Shown: positions 1 through 9,038, counted from the first letter of the stretch. The stretch: 64,000 nt of DNA from Vibrio tubiashii (GCA_000775715.1 JRWQ01000001.1:1-64000); one strand, 5' to 3'. Notes: generated by a model not told the origin, from the letters alone. Translations and numbers: made by a program.

Positions 1-40
1 CGTTAACGACATCGATTGGATAGTATTGATGGTAGTTCAT
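1..40 (-). CDS. nrdG: Anaerobic ribonucleotide reductase activase NrdG, N-terminal fragment
   Basis: Only the first 13 codons are inside the window; they read MNYHQYYPIDVVN on the minus strand, which I recognise as the NrdG amino terminus. NrdG is the radical-SAM enzyme that installs the glycyl radical on NrdD. It lies directly downstream of nrdD on the same strand, as in other nrdDG operons. The ATG is preceded only by a weak AAAG-type ribosome site and sits about 20 nt after a strong hairpin. The rest of the gene is beyond the left edge. Confidence 0.85.
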   Translation of the reverse strand, partial: MNYHQYYPIDVVN

Positions 41-51
41 GGCATTAATCT

Positions 52-85
52 TTAAATAAAATGAGCCCTAACGTCTAGGGCTCAT
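52..85 (-). terminator. Intercistronic hairpin between nrdD and nrdG
   Basis: Positions 61-85 form a perfect 10-bp stem (arms ATGAGCCCTA and TAGGGCTCAT) with a 5-nt loop. On the minus strand it is followed by TTTATTT. It lies after the nrdD stop and just before the nrdG start, so it looks like an attenuator, or an RNA-processing element, that would lower NrdG relative to NrdD. Whether it terminates transcription is inference. Confidence 0.6.
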
Positions 86-107
86 GTCGAAGGTTATAAG
101 CTCAGTT

Positions 108-2228
108 CTACAGGTGCTTAACGCGACGTTTCACTTCTTCTTGTTTACCGAAGTTGAACGGTCTAGCATCTGGGCTGCCTAGATAACCACATACTCGGCG
201 AGTAACTGACACCTTAGTAGAGTCATGATTACCACAGCTAGGACACGTAAAGCCCTTACTCGTACAATCAAACTCACCTGTGTAGCCACACTCGTAGCAC
301 TCATCAATTGGTGTATTGGTACCGTAATAAGGCACGCGGCTGTAACTGTAATCCCATACGTTCTCTAACGCTTCTACATTGCGCTGCATGTTAGGGAACT
401 CACCGTAACAGATAAAGCCACCGCTTGAGATATGCGGGTAAGGCATCTCGAAATCGATCTTATCGTATGGGTTTACCTTCTTCTCTACATCTAGGTGGAA
501 GCTGTTAGTGTAGTACCCTTTGTCTGTTACGCCTTCAATCACACCAAACTCTTTAGTATCAATGCGGCAGAAGCGACTACATAGGTTCTCACTTGGTGTA
601 CCGTATAAGCTGTAACCGTAACCCGACTCTTCAGTCCACTGGTCAACACGGTTTTTCAGGTACTTAACGATGTCGATAGCTTTTTGTCTTAGCTCAGAAT
701 CATCGTAAACGTGCGTACTATTACTGCACAGTGCGTTAATCGTTTCGTGGATGCCGATGTAACCCAGTGAAATAGAAGCACGGCCATTTTTAAAGATGTT
801 AGCAATTGGCTCGTCTGCTTTAAGGCGAATGCCACAAGCACCTTCCATGTACAAGATAGGAGCGACGCGAGCTTTAACATTTTCTAGACGAGAAATACGC
901 GTTTCAAGAGCTCTACGGGCAAGGTCAAGTCTCTCATCGAGCAGCTTGTAAAATTGTTTCTCATTACCTTTTGCAGCGATGGCAATACGTGGCAAGTTGA
1001 GGCTGACAACACCCAGGTTGTTACGACCTTCATGGATTAACTCACCATTCTCTTCGTAGGTACCAAGGAAGCTACGGCAGCCCATAGGCGTCTTAAATGA
1101 ACCCGTGATCTCTACCACTTTGTCATAGTTAAGAATGTCTGGGTACATGCGCTTAGACGCACACTCAAGCGCTAGTTGCTTAATATCGTAGTTCGCATCT
1201 TCGGGCTTATGATTGAGGCCATCTTTAATGCCAAAGACTAGCTTTGGAAACACCGCTGTCTTACGGTTCTTACCTAAACCTGCAATGCGATTCTTAAGGA
1301 TCGACTGCTGAATAAGGCGAGATGCCCAACTTGTACCTAGACCGAAGCCAAAGGTAACGAATGGCGTTTGGCCGTTGGCTGTGTGCAATGTGTTTACTTC
1401 GTACTCCAATGATTGGAATGCGTCATAACACTCTTTCTCTGTACGAGCAGCAGCAAACTCTTTCGGGTTGGGAATATCCCACTCTTTAGCGATCTCTAGG
1501 TGCTTGTCGTAGCTTGTCATCACATATGGCTCAAGCACTTCATCGATGCGATTGATGGTTGTACCGCCATAGATGTGGCTCGCAACCTGAGCGATAATTT
1601 GCGCCGTCACCGCCGTTGCAGTAGAGATAGATTTAGGTGTATCGATCTCCGCGTTACCCATTTTAAAGCCGTGAGTTAGCATGCCCTTTAGATCAATAAG
1701 CATACAGTTAAACATTGGGAAGAACGGCGCGTAGTCTAAATCGTGGTAGTGAATATCACCCATCTCATGAGCTTGAACGATATCACGCGGTAAAATGTGC
1801 GTTTTTGCATAGTGCTTCGCAACGATACCTGCTAGCAGGTCACGCTGGGTCGGAATAACCTTACCATCTTTATTTGCATTTTCGTTGATGAGGTCAACGT
1901 TACTCTCTTCGATTAAGCCTTCGATTTCACGAGTTAACGCGCTTTGCTTCTCACGAGCCATATCGCGGTCGTGGCGATATTCTATGTAAGCACGAGCAAG
2001 TGACTTATAAGGCCCTTGCATTAACTCATTTTCTACTAGAGTTTGGATGTCGTGGATGTGTACTTCATCGTGATCTTTTAGCTGGAGCTCTACCGCTAAT
2101 GCCACATTAAGTGCATAAATTGCGATTTCTTTATCTACCAGCTCTGCTGCTGATTCCACTGCAGCCTGTATACGATCCCTGCTAAACGGAGCTCTTGAGC
2201 CATCCCGCTTGATTACGATAGGTTTCAC
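108..2228 (-). CDS. nrdD: Anaerobic (class III) ribonucleoside-triphosphate reductase
   Basis: This 706-residue enzyme reduces ribonucleoside triphosphates to deoxy forms without oxygen. An ATP-cone regulatory domain occupies about residues 1-95. The long ten-stranded-barrel domain follows. Near the C terminus a CxxC...CxxC zinc site (CYEC and CPSC) precedes the glycyl-radical loop RVCGYLG, with the glycine at residue 681, the same number I recall for E. coli NrdD. The start codon is GTG at 2226-2228, five bases after AAGGAG. It is cotranscribed with nrdG. Upstream lie two NrdR boxes and an FNR-type palindrome, which fits control by dNTP status and anaerobiosis. The assignment is secure. Confidence 0.98.
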   Translation of the reverse strand: MKPIVIKRDGSRAPFSRDRIQAAVESAAELVDKEIAIYALNVALAVELQLKDHDEVHIHDIQTLVENELMQGPYKSLARAYIEYRHDRDMAREKQSALTREIEGLIEESNVDLINENANKDGKVIPTQRDLLAGIVAKHYAKTHILPRDIVQAHEMGDIHYHDLDYAPFFPMFNCMLIDLKGMLTHGFKMGNAEIDTPKSISTATAVTAQIIAQVASHIYGGTTINRIDEVLEPYVMTSYDKHLEIAKEWDIPNPKEFAAARTEKECYDAFQSLEYEVNTLHTANGQTPFVTFGFGLGTSWASRLIQQSILKNRIAGLGKNRKTAVFPKLVFGIKDGLNHKPEDANYDIKQLALECASKRMYPDILNYDKVVEITGSFKTPMGCRSFLGTYEENGELIHEGRNNLGVVSLNLPRIAIAAKGNEKQFYKLLDERLDLARRALETRISRLENVKARVAPILYMEGACGIRLKADEPIANIFKNGRASISLGYIGIHETINALCSNSTHVYDDSELRQKAIDIVKYLKNRVDQWTEESGYGYSLYGTPSENLCSRFCRIDTKEFGVIEGVTDKGYYTNSFHLDVEKKVNPYDKIDFEMPYPHISSGGFICYGEFPNMQRNVEALENVWDYSYSRVPYYGTNTPIDECYECGYTGEFDCTSKGFTCPSCGNHDSTKVSVTRRVCGYLGSPDARPFNFGKQEEVKRRVKHL

Positions 2229-2271
2229 CTTTTCTCCTTACCCCAGCATACTCACAGAGTTATCCACAAAC

Positions 2272-2318
2272 ACACTATATAGGGCGATTTATTATTCGAC
2301 TGACACTATATGTTGTGC
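2272..2318 (-). promoter_or_regulatory. Tandem NrdR boxes upstream of nrdD
   Basis: Two copies begin with ACACTATAT, at 2272-2287 and 2303-2318. The second matches the 16-bp NrdR consensus (ACACWATATWTWGTGT) at 14 of 16 positions; the first matches in its left half. Their starts are 31 bp apart, about three helical turns, which is the usual spacing of NrdR box pairs. They lie 44-90 bp upstream of the nrdD start. Confidence 0.85.
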
Positions 2319-2349
2319 CGTATTAAACGAAATGACACTGGAAAAAGTA

Positions 2350-2363
2350 TTGATTTCGATCAA
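2350..2363. promoter_or_regulatory. FNR-type operator
   Basis: TTGATTTCGATCAA is an exact match to the FNR consensus TTGAT-N4-ATCAA. It lies 122 bp upstream of the nrdD start and 159 bp before the divergent gene at 2522. Anaerobic activation of nrdDG by FNR is established in E. coli, so nrdD is the likely target. Confidence 0.8.
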
Positions 2364-2521
2364 TAAAATTGGAGCCCCGCTCAAGATCAAATCGAATCTA
2401 GTGGCACCGATCTCAGTTGGAAAGAAAATGATGAAAATTAAAAAAATGGTACGAATCCCACTTGAATTTTTTCAACCTCTTGTAGAATAAAGGCTGCGAC
2501 AAAACTACTCGGATTGCTCAT

Positions 2522-3406
2522 ATGCTGCGTGCTAAAAACTGGTCACTATTTGCTTTATTACTCTTATTCACATCGCTACCTTCTATTTCATCCGAAATGA
2601 CTATCTCGACGTGGAATATAGAATGGCTGACCAGCGCACCATCAAACAGATTTACAGCCTCATTACGAAGTGAGGAAGATTTTTTGGCCTTGAGACGCCA
2701 CTTTAAGTCAATGGATAGTGAGGTAATAGCATTTCAAGAAGTCAATGATGCAAAGGTGCTCAAGCAGGTGGTGGGGCAAGACTATCAGCTGTTTTTCTCA
2801 CAACGGAGTCAAAAAGACAATTCAAGCCTCCAGTTTGATAATATTAATCAGTATACAGGCTTTGCGGTTAAGCGCGGTATCACAGTGGTGGACAAACCCG
2901 ATGTGAAATTGGTTAACAACCCAAACAGTAAACTTAGATTTGCCAGCTATATTGTGTTCTATCCGCACTCAAATGAGCCTATACACGCACTATCTGTTCA
3001 CCTAAAAGCGCGTTGCTCTGGCGCTTATAATACAAGCCGTGACTGTCGCACGCTAAAACAGCAGGGACAATCTTTAAATAAATGGATTAAAAGCCGCGAA
3101 CGTCGAGGTGAAACCTATATTGTCTTAGGCGATTTCAATCATAATTTGAACTTTCATGATGATTGGCTTTGGAAAGTCATCGCTAAAGGCACAGACGCAA
3201 CACTCGCGTCAAATGAAACCAAAGCACTGTGCAAAGTGAAGTCACGTAACAATCCACAGCGCACCCATCAGTTTCGCTCTTTGATTGACCATGTGGTGAC
3301 CAGTAAAGGGCTAAACATTTCTAAACCGATTCAAAACCTCTTTCCAATGACAGAGGTTTTAAAATATCAACTGAGTGATCACTGCCCAATGAGTTTCACG
3401 CTATAG
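2522..3406 (+). CDS. Secreted endonuclease/exonuclease/phosphatase family protein
   Basis: This 294-residue protein has a Sec signal peptide (hydrophobic run at residues 8-20, likely cleavage near SISSE) and an EEP fold. Visible family motifs are TWNIEWL (metal-site Asn), FQEVND (metal-site Glu), VHLKA, GDFNHN (catalytic Asp/Asn), IDHVV and the terminal SDHCP (catalytic Asp-His). All core residues of the DNase I-like superfamily are present, so it is probably an active periplasmic or extracellular nuclease or phosphatase; the substrate cannot be told. The ribosome binding site is weak. It is monocistronic and ends at a bidirectional terminator. Confidence 0.85.
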   Translation: MLRAKNWSLFALLLLFTSLPSISSEMTISTWNIEWLTSAPSNRFTASLRSEEDFLALRRHFKSMDSEVIAFQEVNDAKVLKQVVGQDYQLFFSQRSQKDNSSLQFDNINQYTGFAVKRGITVVDKPDVKLVNNPNSKLRFASYIVFYPHSNEPIHALSVHLKARCSGAYNTSRDCRTLKQQGQSLNKWIKSRERRGETYIVLGDFNHNLNFHDDWLWKVIAKGTDATLASNETKALCKVKSRNNPQRTHQFRSLIDHVVTSKGLNISKPIQNLFPMTEVLKYQLSDHCPMSFTL

Positions 3407-3437
3407 AAAACCCCCGCGACGAATCGCAGGGTTTTCT
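3407..3437. terminator. Bidirectional terminator
   Basis: The arms AAAACCC and GGGTTTT flank a GC-rich inner stem (GCGA/TCGC). The structure lies between the convergent EEP gene and the RND pump gene, with A and T tracts on both sides so that it can serve both strands. Confidence 0.8.
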
Positions 3438-3443
3438 CATGGT

Positions 3444-6400
3444 TTACGCAAACCGTCTTCGCATCGCTACGTAATAAAGTACAGGTATCACCAACAAAGT
3501 TAATATTGTAGAGACAAAAATACCAAATATAAGGCTGATGGCTAATCCATTGAAGATTGGGTCATCAAGAATGAACACGGCACCTATCATTGCCGCTAGC
3601 GCAGTCAACATAATCGGTTTCGCCCTGACGGCGGCCGATTGGATGACAGCCTCAGAAAACTCAACTCCCTCGTTTACCTGCTGATTTATAAAATCGACCA
3701 ACAGTATCGAGTTGCGAACGATAATCCCAGCCAGAGCAATCATGCCGATCATGGATGTGGCAGTAAATTGGGCACCGAGTAGCGCGTGCCCAGGCATAAC
3801 GCCAATGATCGTCAAAGGGATCGGCGCCATGATAATTAACGGCACCAGATAAGATTTAAACTGCGCCACAACCAACAGATAAATCAAGATCATCCCTACC
3901 GCGTAAGCTATACCCATATCTCGGAATGTTTCGTAAGTGATAGTCCACTCACCATCCCAGAGAATCGATATCCCCTCAAGACCGTCGGGCTGATTAATAT
4001 AGTGTTGAGCCACATCCATATTCTGATCGAGTGCGCTACCGATATTGAACATACCATAAAGAGGACTATCGACAGAGCCCGACATGTCACCGACCACCAT
4101 TACCATCGGTACCATGTTTTTATGCACGATATAGTCTTCCATACGTGTCTCGCGTACCGAGAGCAAATCGGACAACGGATAAGCCTGCCCATTTTGGCTA
4201 GCAACCTTCATAGTAAGAACCTGCTCTAATCGTACCTTTGCACTTTCACTGGCTTGGATTTGAATAGGTACAGGGTATTTACTGTATTCGGTATGTAGAT
4301 AGCTCACAGGCTTTCCGCCGACTGACGTTGCGAGTGCATCAACAATAGAAGAATATGGCACCATAAAGTGCGCAGCTTTACTTCGGTCTATCACCACCTG
4401 CCATTTTTGATGTGATTCAGGTAAGTACATATCAACATCTACAATGTCATCAGTCGCTTTAAACAGAGCTCGGATATCTCTCGCTGCCTGATTGCGAAGT
4501 TCCGGAGTTGGCCCATAGACTTCAGCCAAAATTGGTGACCATACAGGCGGGCCGGGTGGGACTTCCACGACCTTCACTTTACCGCCAAACTTTTCTGCTA
4601 CTTGATTTAGCAGCGGACGAATATCCGTTGCGATGGCGTGGCTATCACGGTCTCGTTCTTTGCGTCCAACCAGATTGACTTGAATGTCACCTTGATGCGC
4701 TTGGTTACGCATAAAATAGTGGCGTACTAATCCATTAAAATTGATTGGAGCCGCTGTACCCGCATAGATCTGATAATCTGTCACTTCCTGAACATTATTG
4801 AGCTCATCCCCCATTTCAAACAACACTCGCTGAGTTCTTTCTAACGAAGTCCCTTCGGGCATATCCAACACAACTTGAAACTCAGACTTGTTATCGAAAG
4901 GAAGCATTTTAAGAACCACCGCCTGCACTACTGGCAACATAATCGATCCAGCAATCAATGCTAAGATAGCGAGCAGTAGCATCAACCGATTTCTGCCTTG
5001 CGCTTTAGCTGTGACAAATGGCGACATAATGGTATGGAACAGTGAGTTCGATTTTGTTTCCTCACCATGGAGAGACGGTTTTAGGAAATGACTGGCTAAC
5101 CACGGAGATACAACAAATGCCACAATTAATGAAATGAGCATCCCCATTGAAGCATTGATGGGAATTGGGCTCATATAAGGTCCCATCAACCCACTAACAA
5201 ATGCCATGGGTAGAAGCGCAGCAATAACGGTGAGGGTAGCCAGAATCGTGGGTCCACCGACCTCATCTACCGCGCCGGGAATCAAGTCTCGAAGTTTCGC
5301 TGTTCCCTTCAACATGTGACGGTGAATATTTTCCACCACCACAATCGCATCATCGACCAAGATACCTATAGAGAATATTAAGGCGAACAACGACACTCGG
5401 TTTAAGGTAAACCCCCAAGCCCATGAAGCAAACAAAGTGATCATCAGTGTCACCACAATCGCGAAACCGACCACCAGAGCCTCTCGCCATCCCATTGTCA
5501 AGAGGACTAATACGACAACCGCCGCCGTCGCAAATGCCAACTTACCCATTAAGGTATTGCTCTTATCTGCAGCTGTCTTACCGTAGTCTCGAGTAATCTC
5601 AACTTTAATTCCTTCTGGAATCAACTGATTACTAAGCTCTAGAACACGCTTTTCAATGGCTTGCGCAACGTTAACCGCATTTTCGCCTGCCTTTTTCGCA
5701 ATCGCGATCGTTACAGCCGGAGTCATCTGCTGTTTATCACTCGTCCAAACGTTATGAGTAGGGGTATTTGCCCCTAGCCTAACCTCAGCAATATCGTGCA
5801 AATAAACGGGCGCATTATTGTATAGACCAATAACTAGCTGTTTAACCTCTTCAACTCGAGTTAAAAACTGCCCGATTTGCAGCGGAAATTCTTGATTGTC
5901 ATGGGTAAGGCGCAACATTGACGAACGATTATTAGCTGCAGGCAGATGACGGTTAAGTTGATCAAGCGTGATACCAAAGCTATTCATTTTAGTCGGGTCT
6001 AAGCGGACATCGACGATAGTACTGTGCCCACCAACTGTATAAATATCGCGTGTGCCGTCAATACGCTTTAGTTCGGTTTCTAATCCGTGAGCCACTTGCG
6101 TAAGTTGTTGTTGATCCAGCAAGCCAGATTGGTCACTCAGTGTTAGACTGACAATAGGGACATCTTCAATCCCTTTCGGCTTAATAATTGGTTCTCCAAC
6201 ACCGATACCTTGCGGCATCCAATCTTTGTTGGAATAGAGCTTGTTATAAATTCTAACAACCGCGTCATTTCGACTCACTCCTACCTCAAAGATAGCAACG
6301 ATCATTGCGCCATCAGGTTGAGAAAAGGAATACAGTTTGTCGATACCTTGAATTTCGGAAATGATTTGCTCGGCAGGTGTGGTCACCAAACTCTCCACTT

Positions 6401-6593
6401 CCTTAGGCGATGCACCGGGAAACGGGATATAAACATCCGCGAACGTCACATCGATTTGAGGTTCTTCCTCTTTGGGCGTGACTATGATGGCAAATATTCC
6501 CATCAAGAGACCAACCAGAGCAAGCAAAGGCGTCATCGCCGAATTTTGAAAGGCCGCAGCAATGCGACCCGATATACCGAGTCGATTGTCCAT
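3444..6593 (-). CDS. RND-family efflux pump, inner-membrane subunit (sulfur operon)
   Basis: This 1049-residue resistance-nodulation-division transporter has the standard layout of two repeats, each with a large periplasmic porter loop. The fourth helix carries the paired-aspartate proton-relay motif VDDAIVVVEN. It would pump out a small substrate using proton motive force, together with the adaptor just upstream; no outer-membrane channel is encoded nearby. I start it at the ATG at 6593, seven bases after AAGGAG; an in-frame GTG at 6599 is too close to that site. It is the last gene of a leftward run that begins with a BigR-like sulfur sensor, so a sulfur-species or related substrate is possible but unproven. 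Confidence 0.93.
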   Translation of the reverse strand: MDNRLGISGRIAAAFQNSAMTPLLALVGLLMGIFAIIVTPKEEEPQIDVTFADVYIPFPGASPKEVESLVTTPAEQIISEIQGIDKLYSFSQPDGAMIVAIFEVGVSRNDAVVRIYNKLYSNKDWMPQGIGVGEPIIKPKGIEDVPIVSLTLSDQSGLLDQQQLTQVAHGLETELKRIDGTRDIYTVGGHSTIVDVRLDPTKMNSFGITLDQLNRHLPAANNRSSMLRLTHDNQEFPLQIGQFLTRVEEVKQLVIGLYNNAPVYLHDIAEVRLGANTPTHNVWTSDKQQMTPAVTIAIAKKAGENAVNVAQAIEKRVLELSNQLIPEGIKVEITRDYGKTAADKSNTLMGKLAFATAAVVVLVLLTMGWREALVVGFAIVVTLMITLFASWAWGFTLNRVSLFALIFSIGILVDDAIVVVENIHRHMLKGTAKLRDLIPGAVDEVGGPTILATLTVIAALLPMAFVSGLMGPYMSPIPINASMGMLISLIVAFVVSPWLASHFLKPSLHGEETKSNSLFHTIMSPFVTAKAQGRNRLMLLLAILALIAGSIMLPVVQAVVLKMLPFDNKSEFQVVLDMPEGTSLERTQRVLFEMGDELNNVQEVTDYQIYAGTAAPINFNGLVRHYFMRNQAHQGDIQVNLVGRKERDRDSHAIATDIRPLLNQVAEKFGGKVKVVEVPPGPPVWSPILAEVYGPTPELRNQAARDIRALFKATDDIVDVDMYLPESHQKWQVVIDRSKAAHFMVPYSSIVDALATSVGGKPVSYLHTEYSKYPVPIQIQASESAKVRLEQVLTMKVASQNGQAYPLSDLLSVRETRMEDYIVHKNMVPMVMVVGDMSGSVDSPLYGMFNIGSALDQNMDVAQHYINQPDGLEGISILWDGEWTITYETFRDMGIAYAVGMILIYLLVVAQFKSYLVPLIIMAPIPLTIIGVMPGHALLGAQFTATSMIGMIALAGIIVRNSILLVDFINQQVNEGVEFSEAVIQSAAVRAKPIMLTALAAMIGAVFILDDPIFNGLAISLIFGIFVSTILTLLVIPVLYYVAMRRRFA

Positions 6594-6595
6594 AA

Positions 6596-7603
6596 TCACT
6601 CTCCTTTAGCAGCTAAGGGTAGTGCTGCAATCACATCTCCCACTTCAAGGCCAGAGAGGACTTCAACATATTTGCCATGAGTTTGCCCCAACCTAACTGG
6701 ATTTAGAACACGCTTATTATGGCTGATACGATAAACCGAACTTAACTCTCCTCGACGTACCACAGAAGATTCTGGAATCAATAACGCCTTTCTCTGCCCA
6801 TAGTTGAACGTGGTTTTTATCCACATTCCCGGAGCGAGAGCTTCGGTATTTTCCGGCAAATCCAAACGTAAATTGAATGTATGTGACTGAGGATCGGCAT
6901 AGCTAAACAAGTTAAAATCAACTGGAACAATGGTTTCTCCACTTGGCGGCAATACGGCAAATTGACTTACGTCTTTTACCTTGGTCTGAAAACGCTGTGG
7001 GATTTGTAGTTCTACGCGGAGAAAATTGATAGAAAATCCGCTAACCAAGGGCATACCCGGCGCGACGGTTTCGCCCATTTCGACATGGCGTTTGGTGACT
7101 ATGCCTCCATAAGGTGCAGTGACACTGGTATAACCTAGTGACTCTTTAGCTTGTTCTACATTAGCCTGAGCAGATTTCACCGAAGCTGCAGCACTACGAG
7201 CGCGAGCTTCGGCGCTGTCCATTTGATCCTTTGAAATTGCGCCTTTTGGAAACAGTTGCGTATAACGTTTTAACTGAGCCTGAGCTTCTCTATTTTGTGC
7301 CAGTGCACTTGTCAGTTGGGCTCGCGCTGCATCTAAAGACGCGGACTGTTGTACATCACTGATTTCGAGCAGGACTTCACCTTGCTCTACGTTGTCATTA
7401 ACGTCAACAAATACGCCTACGACGCGCCCTGAGGTTTGCGCCGCCACCGTCCCTTGATTGACAGCTTCAACCACACCATCAAGATGGATGACTTGTGAAA
7501 GTGGCTCTAGACGCACTGTGTACTGATGTTCATCTTGCTGGGCGTGTGCACTCATTACCACCGCACCAATCAACGCGACACTCAATTTTATCAATTTCAT
7601 CAT
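6596..7603 (-). CDS. RND periplasmic adaptor (membrane fusion protein)
   Basis: This adaptor of about 335 residues has an N-terminal signal peptide ending around SAHAQ, a lipoyl half-motif (GRVVGVFVDVNDNVEQGE), an alpha-helical hairpin at roughly residues 90-150 and a beta-barrel region. It would bridge the RND pump to a TolC-type channel. I place the start at the ATG at 7603, six bases after AAGGA; the longer TTG start at 7621 lacks support. The stop lies 2 nt before the pump start, so the two are translationally linked. The DUF6691 gene ends about 40 nt upstream of it on the same strand. Confidence 0.92.
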   Translation of the reverse strand: MMKLIKLSVALIGAVVMSAHAQQDEHQYTVRLEPLSQVIHLDGVVEAVNQGTVAAQTSGRVVGVFVDVNDNVEQGEVLLEISDVQQSASLDAARAQLTSALAQNREAQAQLKRYTQLFPKGAISKDQMDSAEARARSAAASVKSAQANVEQAKESLGYTSVTAPYGGIVTKRHVEMGETVAPGMPLVSGFSINFLRVELQIPQRFQTKVKDVSQFAVLPPSGETIVPVDFNLFSYADPQSHTFNLRLDLPENTEALAPGMWIKTTFNYGQRKALLIPESSVVRRGELSSVYRISHNKRVLNPVRLGQTHGKYVEVLSGLEVGDVIAALPLAAKGE

Positions 7604-7643
7604 CACCACTTCCTTAGTCAAATCATTCCGTTACCATTGCACA

Positions 7644-8102
7644 TTACGCGGTTTGAGTTTGTGACTCTCGGCTATTTAAATGACAGATAACCAGATTTGT
7701 TATTCCCAAACCCACCATCATAGTTGCAAAAAACACCCAAACACCCGCGTTGCCTAATGCCAAACTCGACATGGCAGGTCCGGGACAAATACCTGCAATA
7801 CCCCAACCTAAACCAAAGATAGCAGCGCCACTTACCAATCGAGCGTCAACCTTATTCTTTTTTGCTAAACAGAACTCTTGGGCTATCACTGGGCTTGATT
7901 TCGGCTTAATCAAAAAAAAGTAAGCAGGCATGAAAACCATTAACGCACCGCCCATAACGAACGCAAGGCTTGGGTCCCATGAGCCAGCGACATCTAAGAA
8001 TCCAATAACTTTAGCAGGATCGGCCATCCCTGAAACTGTCATCCCCAAACCAAATAGTAAACCTGCAAATAATGAGGTCACACGGAAAATTACTTTACTC
8101 AT
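7644..8102 (-). CDS. YeeE/YedE-type membrane protein, DUF6691 half
   Basis: This protein of about 152 residues has four likely membrane helices. It carries the half-transporter motifs GLGMTVSGMADPAKVIGF and GICPGPAMSSL, typical of the second partner in split YeeE/YedE pairs. The family includes the thiosulfate importer TsuA, and conserved cysteines such as that in GICPGP are thought to relay sulfur. I start at the ATG at 8102; the longer reading frame to 8219 runs into the preceding gene and its extra residues do not resemble the family. The pair is probably one sulfur-compound channel. Confidence 0.88.
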   Translation of the reverse strand: MSKVIFRVTSLFAGLLFGLGMTVSGMADPAKVIGFLDVAGSWDPSLAFVMGGALMVFMPAYFFLIKPKSSPVIAQEFCLAKKNKVDARLVSGAAIFGLGWGIAGICPGPAMSSLALGNAGVWVFFATMMVGLGITNLVICHLNSRESQTQTA

Positions 8103-8119
8103 TTTTCTTCTCTCTCGGG

Positions 8120-8539
8120 TTATAGCAGGTGAAGACGGACGAACACTGTCACAGCCGCGACTATCATGAAAATCATTGTGGCGATGATTGAACGTGTTGA
8201 TAGACGTCCAATGCCACATATTCCATGTCCACTCGTACAGCCATTGCCGAGCCTCGTACCGATGCCAACAAGGAGTCCCGCTGCCCCTATAACAAAAATA
8301 CTACTATCAAATGTCGTTGGTACATCACCACCCAATGCGACTACGCCAATCACACCACCAGAAACCATGCCGATTGCAAACAACAAGCGCCAAGCAAAAT
8401 CTGAAGATTTGGGAGTTAACAATCCAGTCATAATGCCGCTGATCCCGGCAATTTTTCCGTTGATCAACAGTAAAACTGTCGCTGATATCCCAAGTAAAAT
8501 GCCTCCTGCAAACGATTCCCATGGAATGGAAAAGCTCAT
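8120..8539 (-). CDS. YeeE/YedE family sulfur transport membrane protein
   Basis: This 139-residue, four-helix protein is the first half of a split YeeE/YedE transporter. The signature GNGCTSGHGICG, with two conserved cysteines, is clear at about residues 97-108. By family knowledge it should move thiosulfate or another reduced sulfur species across the inner membrane. It lies 27 nt after the BigR-like regulator gene and 17 nt before its DUF6691 partner, all on one strand. Similar BigR-plus-YeeE pairs occur in many proteobacteria. Confidence 0.9.
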   Translation of the reverse strand: MSFSIPWESFAGGILLGISATVLLLINGKIAGISGIMTGLLTPKSSDFAWRLLFAIGMVSGGVIGVVALGGDVPTTFDSSIFVIGAAGLLVGIGTRLGNGCTSGHGICGIGRLSTRSIIATMIFMIVAAVTVFVRLHLL

Positions 8540-8566
8540 AACTACCTCTTAGATTTATTAAAAACG

Positions 8567-8875
8567 TTAACTACAAAATGTAGATTGCAAATTGTGGATA
8601 AGCTGGACGACACGCTCATCGTCAAGCGAATAGAAAACTTGTTGTGACTCTTTACGAAATTTGATTAAGCCGTGCTTTCGCAAAACGGTCAGATGTTGAG
8701 AAAAAGCCGATTGACTCAACGTGGAGCAACTTTGTAGTGCGCTAACTCCAACTTCGCCTTCAGTCAATTGACACAACACCATAAGTCTCTCTGGATGTGC
8801 CATTACTTTTAATAGCTCAGCAGCTTCTACCGCATTGTTCTTCATTTGTGCGATGTTAACTGTTTGATCATTCAT
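8567..8875 (-). CDS. ArsR-family persulfide-responsive repressor (BigR/SqrR/YgaV type)
   Basis: This 102-residue winged-helix repressor has its recognition region around SQSAFSQHLTVLRKHGL. Cysteines at 35 (in RLMVLCQL) and 101 (in STFCS) are 66 residues apart, exactly the spacing of the sensing pair in SqrR (41/107) and BigR (42/108) as I recall them; a third cysteine is at 50. In that family the pair forms a polysulfide bridge that releases DNA. The ArsR metal-site motif ELCVCD is absent. It heads a leftward operon with sulfur transporters and an RND pump and faces a sulfur-reductase operon across an AT-rich, palindrome-rich intergene. HlyU is a relative, but the FCS ending is BigR-like. Confidence 0.9.
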   Translation of the reverse strand: MNDQTVNIAQMKNNAVEAAELLKVMAHPERLMVLCQLTEGEVGVSALQSCSTLSQSAFSQHLTVLRKHGLIKFRKESQQVFYSLDDERVVQLIHNLQSTFCS

Positions 8876-8899
8876 GGCTCGTCTCCAGCTCGTCGGTTA

Positions 8900-8990
8900 A
8901 ATTAGATAATACTAAATAATATAATTTAGTCAATGCTAATTTAGTTGATTTAAAATTAGATAAATTAACATTAGACTTTTCTAATTTATG
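8900..8990. promoter_or_regulatory. Operator cluster for the BigR-like repressor
   Basis: The divergent intergene is very AT-rich and packed with CTAAT/ATTAG half-sites. Two clear inverted repeats are CTAAAT-N6-ATTTAG at 8912-8929 and ATTAGA-N4-TCTAAT at 8970-8985. Further half-sites occur near 8901, 8936 and 8954. One set could control the leftward operon and the other the rightward one. Binding by the adjacent regulator is inference from position and symmetry. Confidence 0.65.
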
Positions 8991-9038
8991 GTTCTATAGT
9001 AGTTCTCATCAAGGAAAATGGACACGAAGGAGAACGAC

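Noticed and set aside
2209..2490. Rightward 93-codon open frame opposite the nrdD start
   Set aside because: It covers the NrdR and FNR sites, lacks a good ribosome site and has no recognisable protein character.
7930..8552. Rightward open frames across the YeeE/YedE genes
   Set aside because: They are complements of the two sulfur transporter genes, with biased composition and no ribosome sites.
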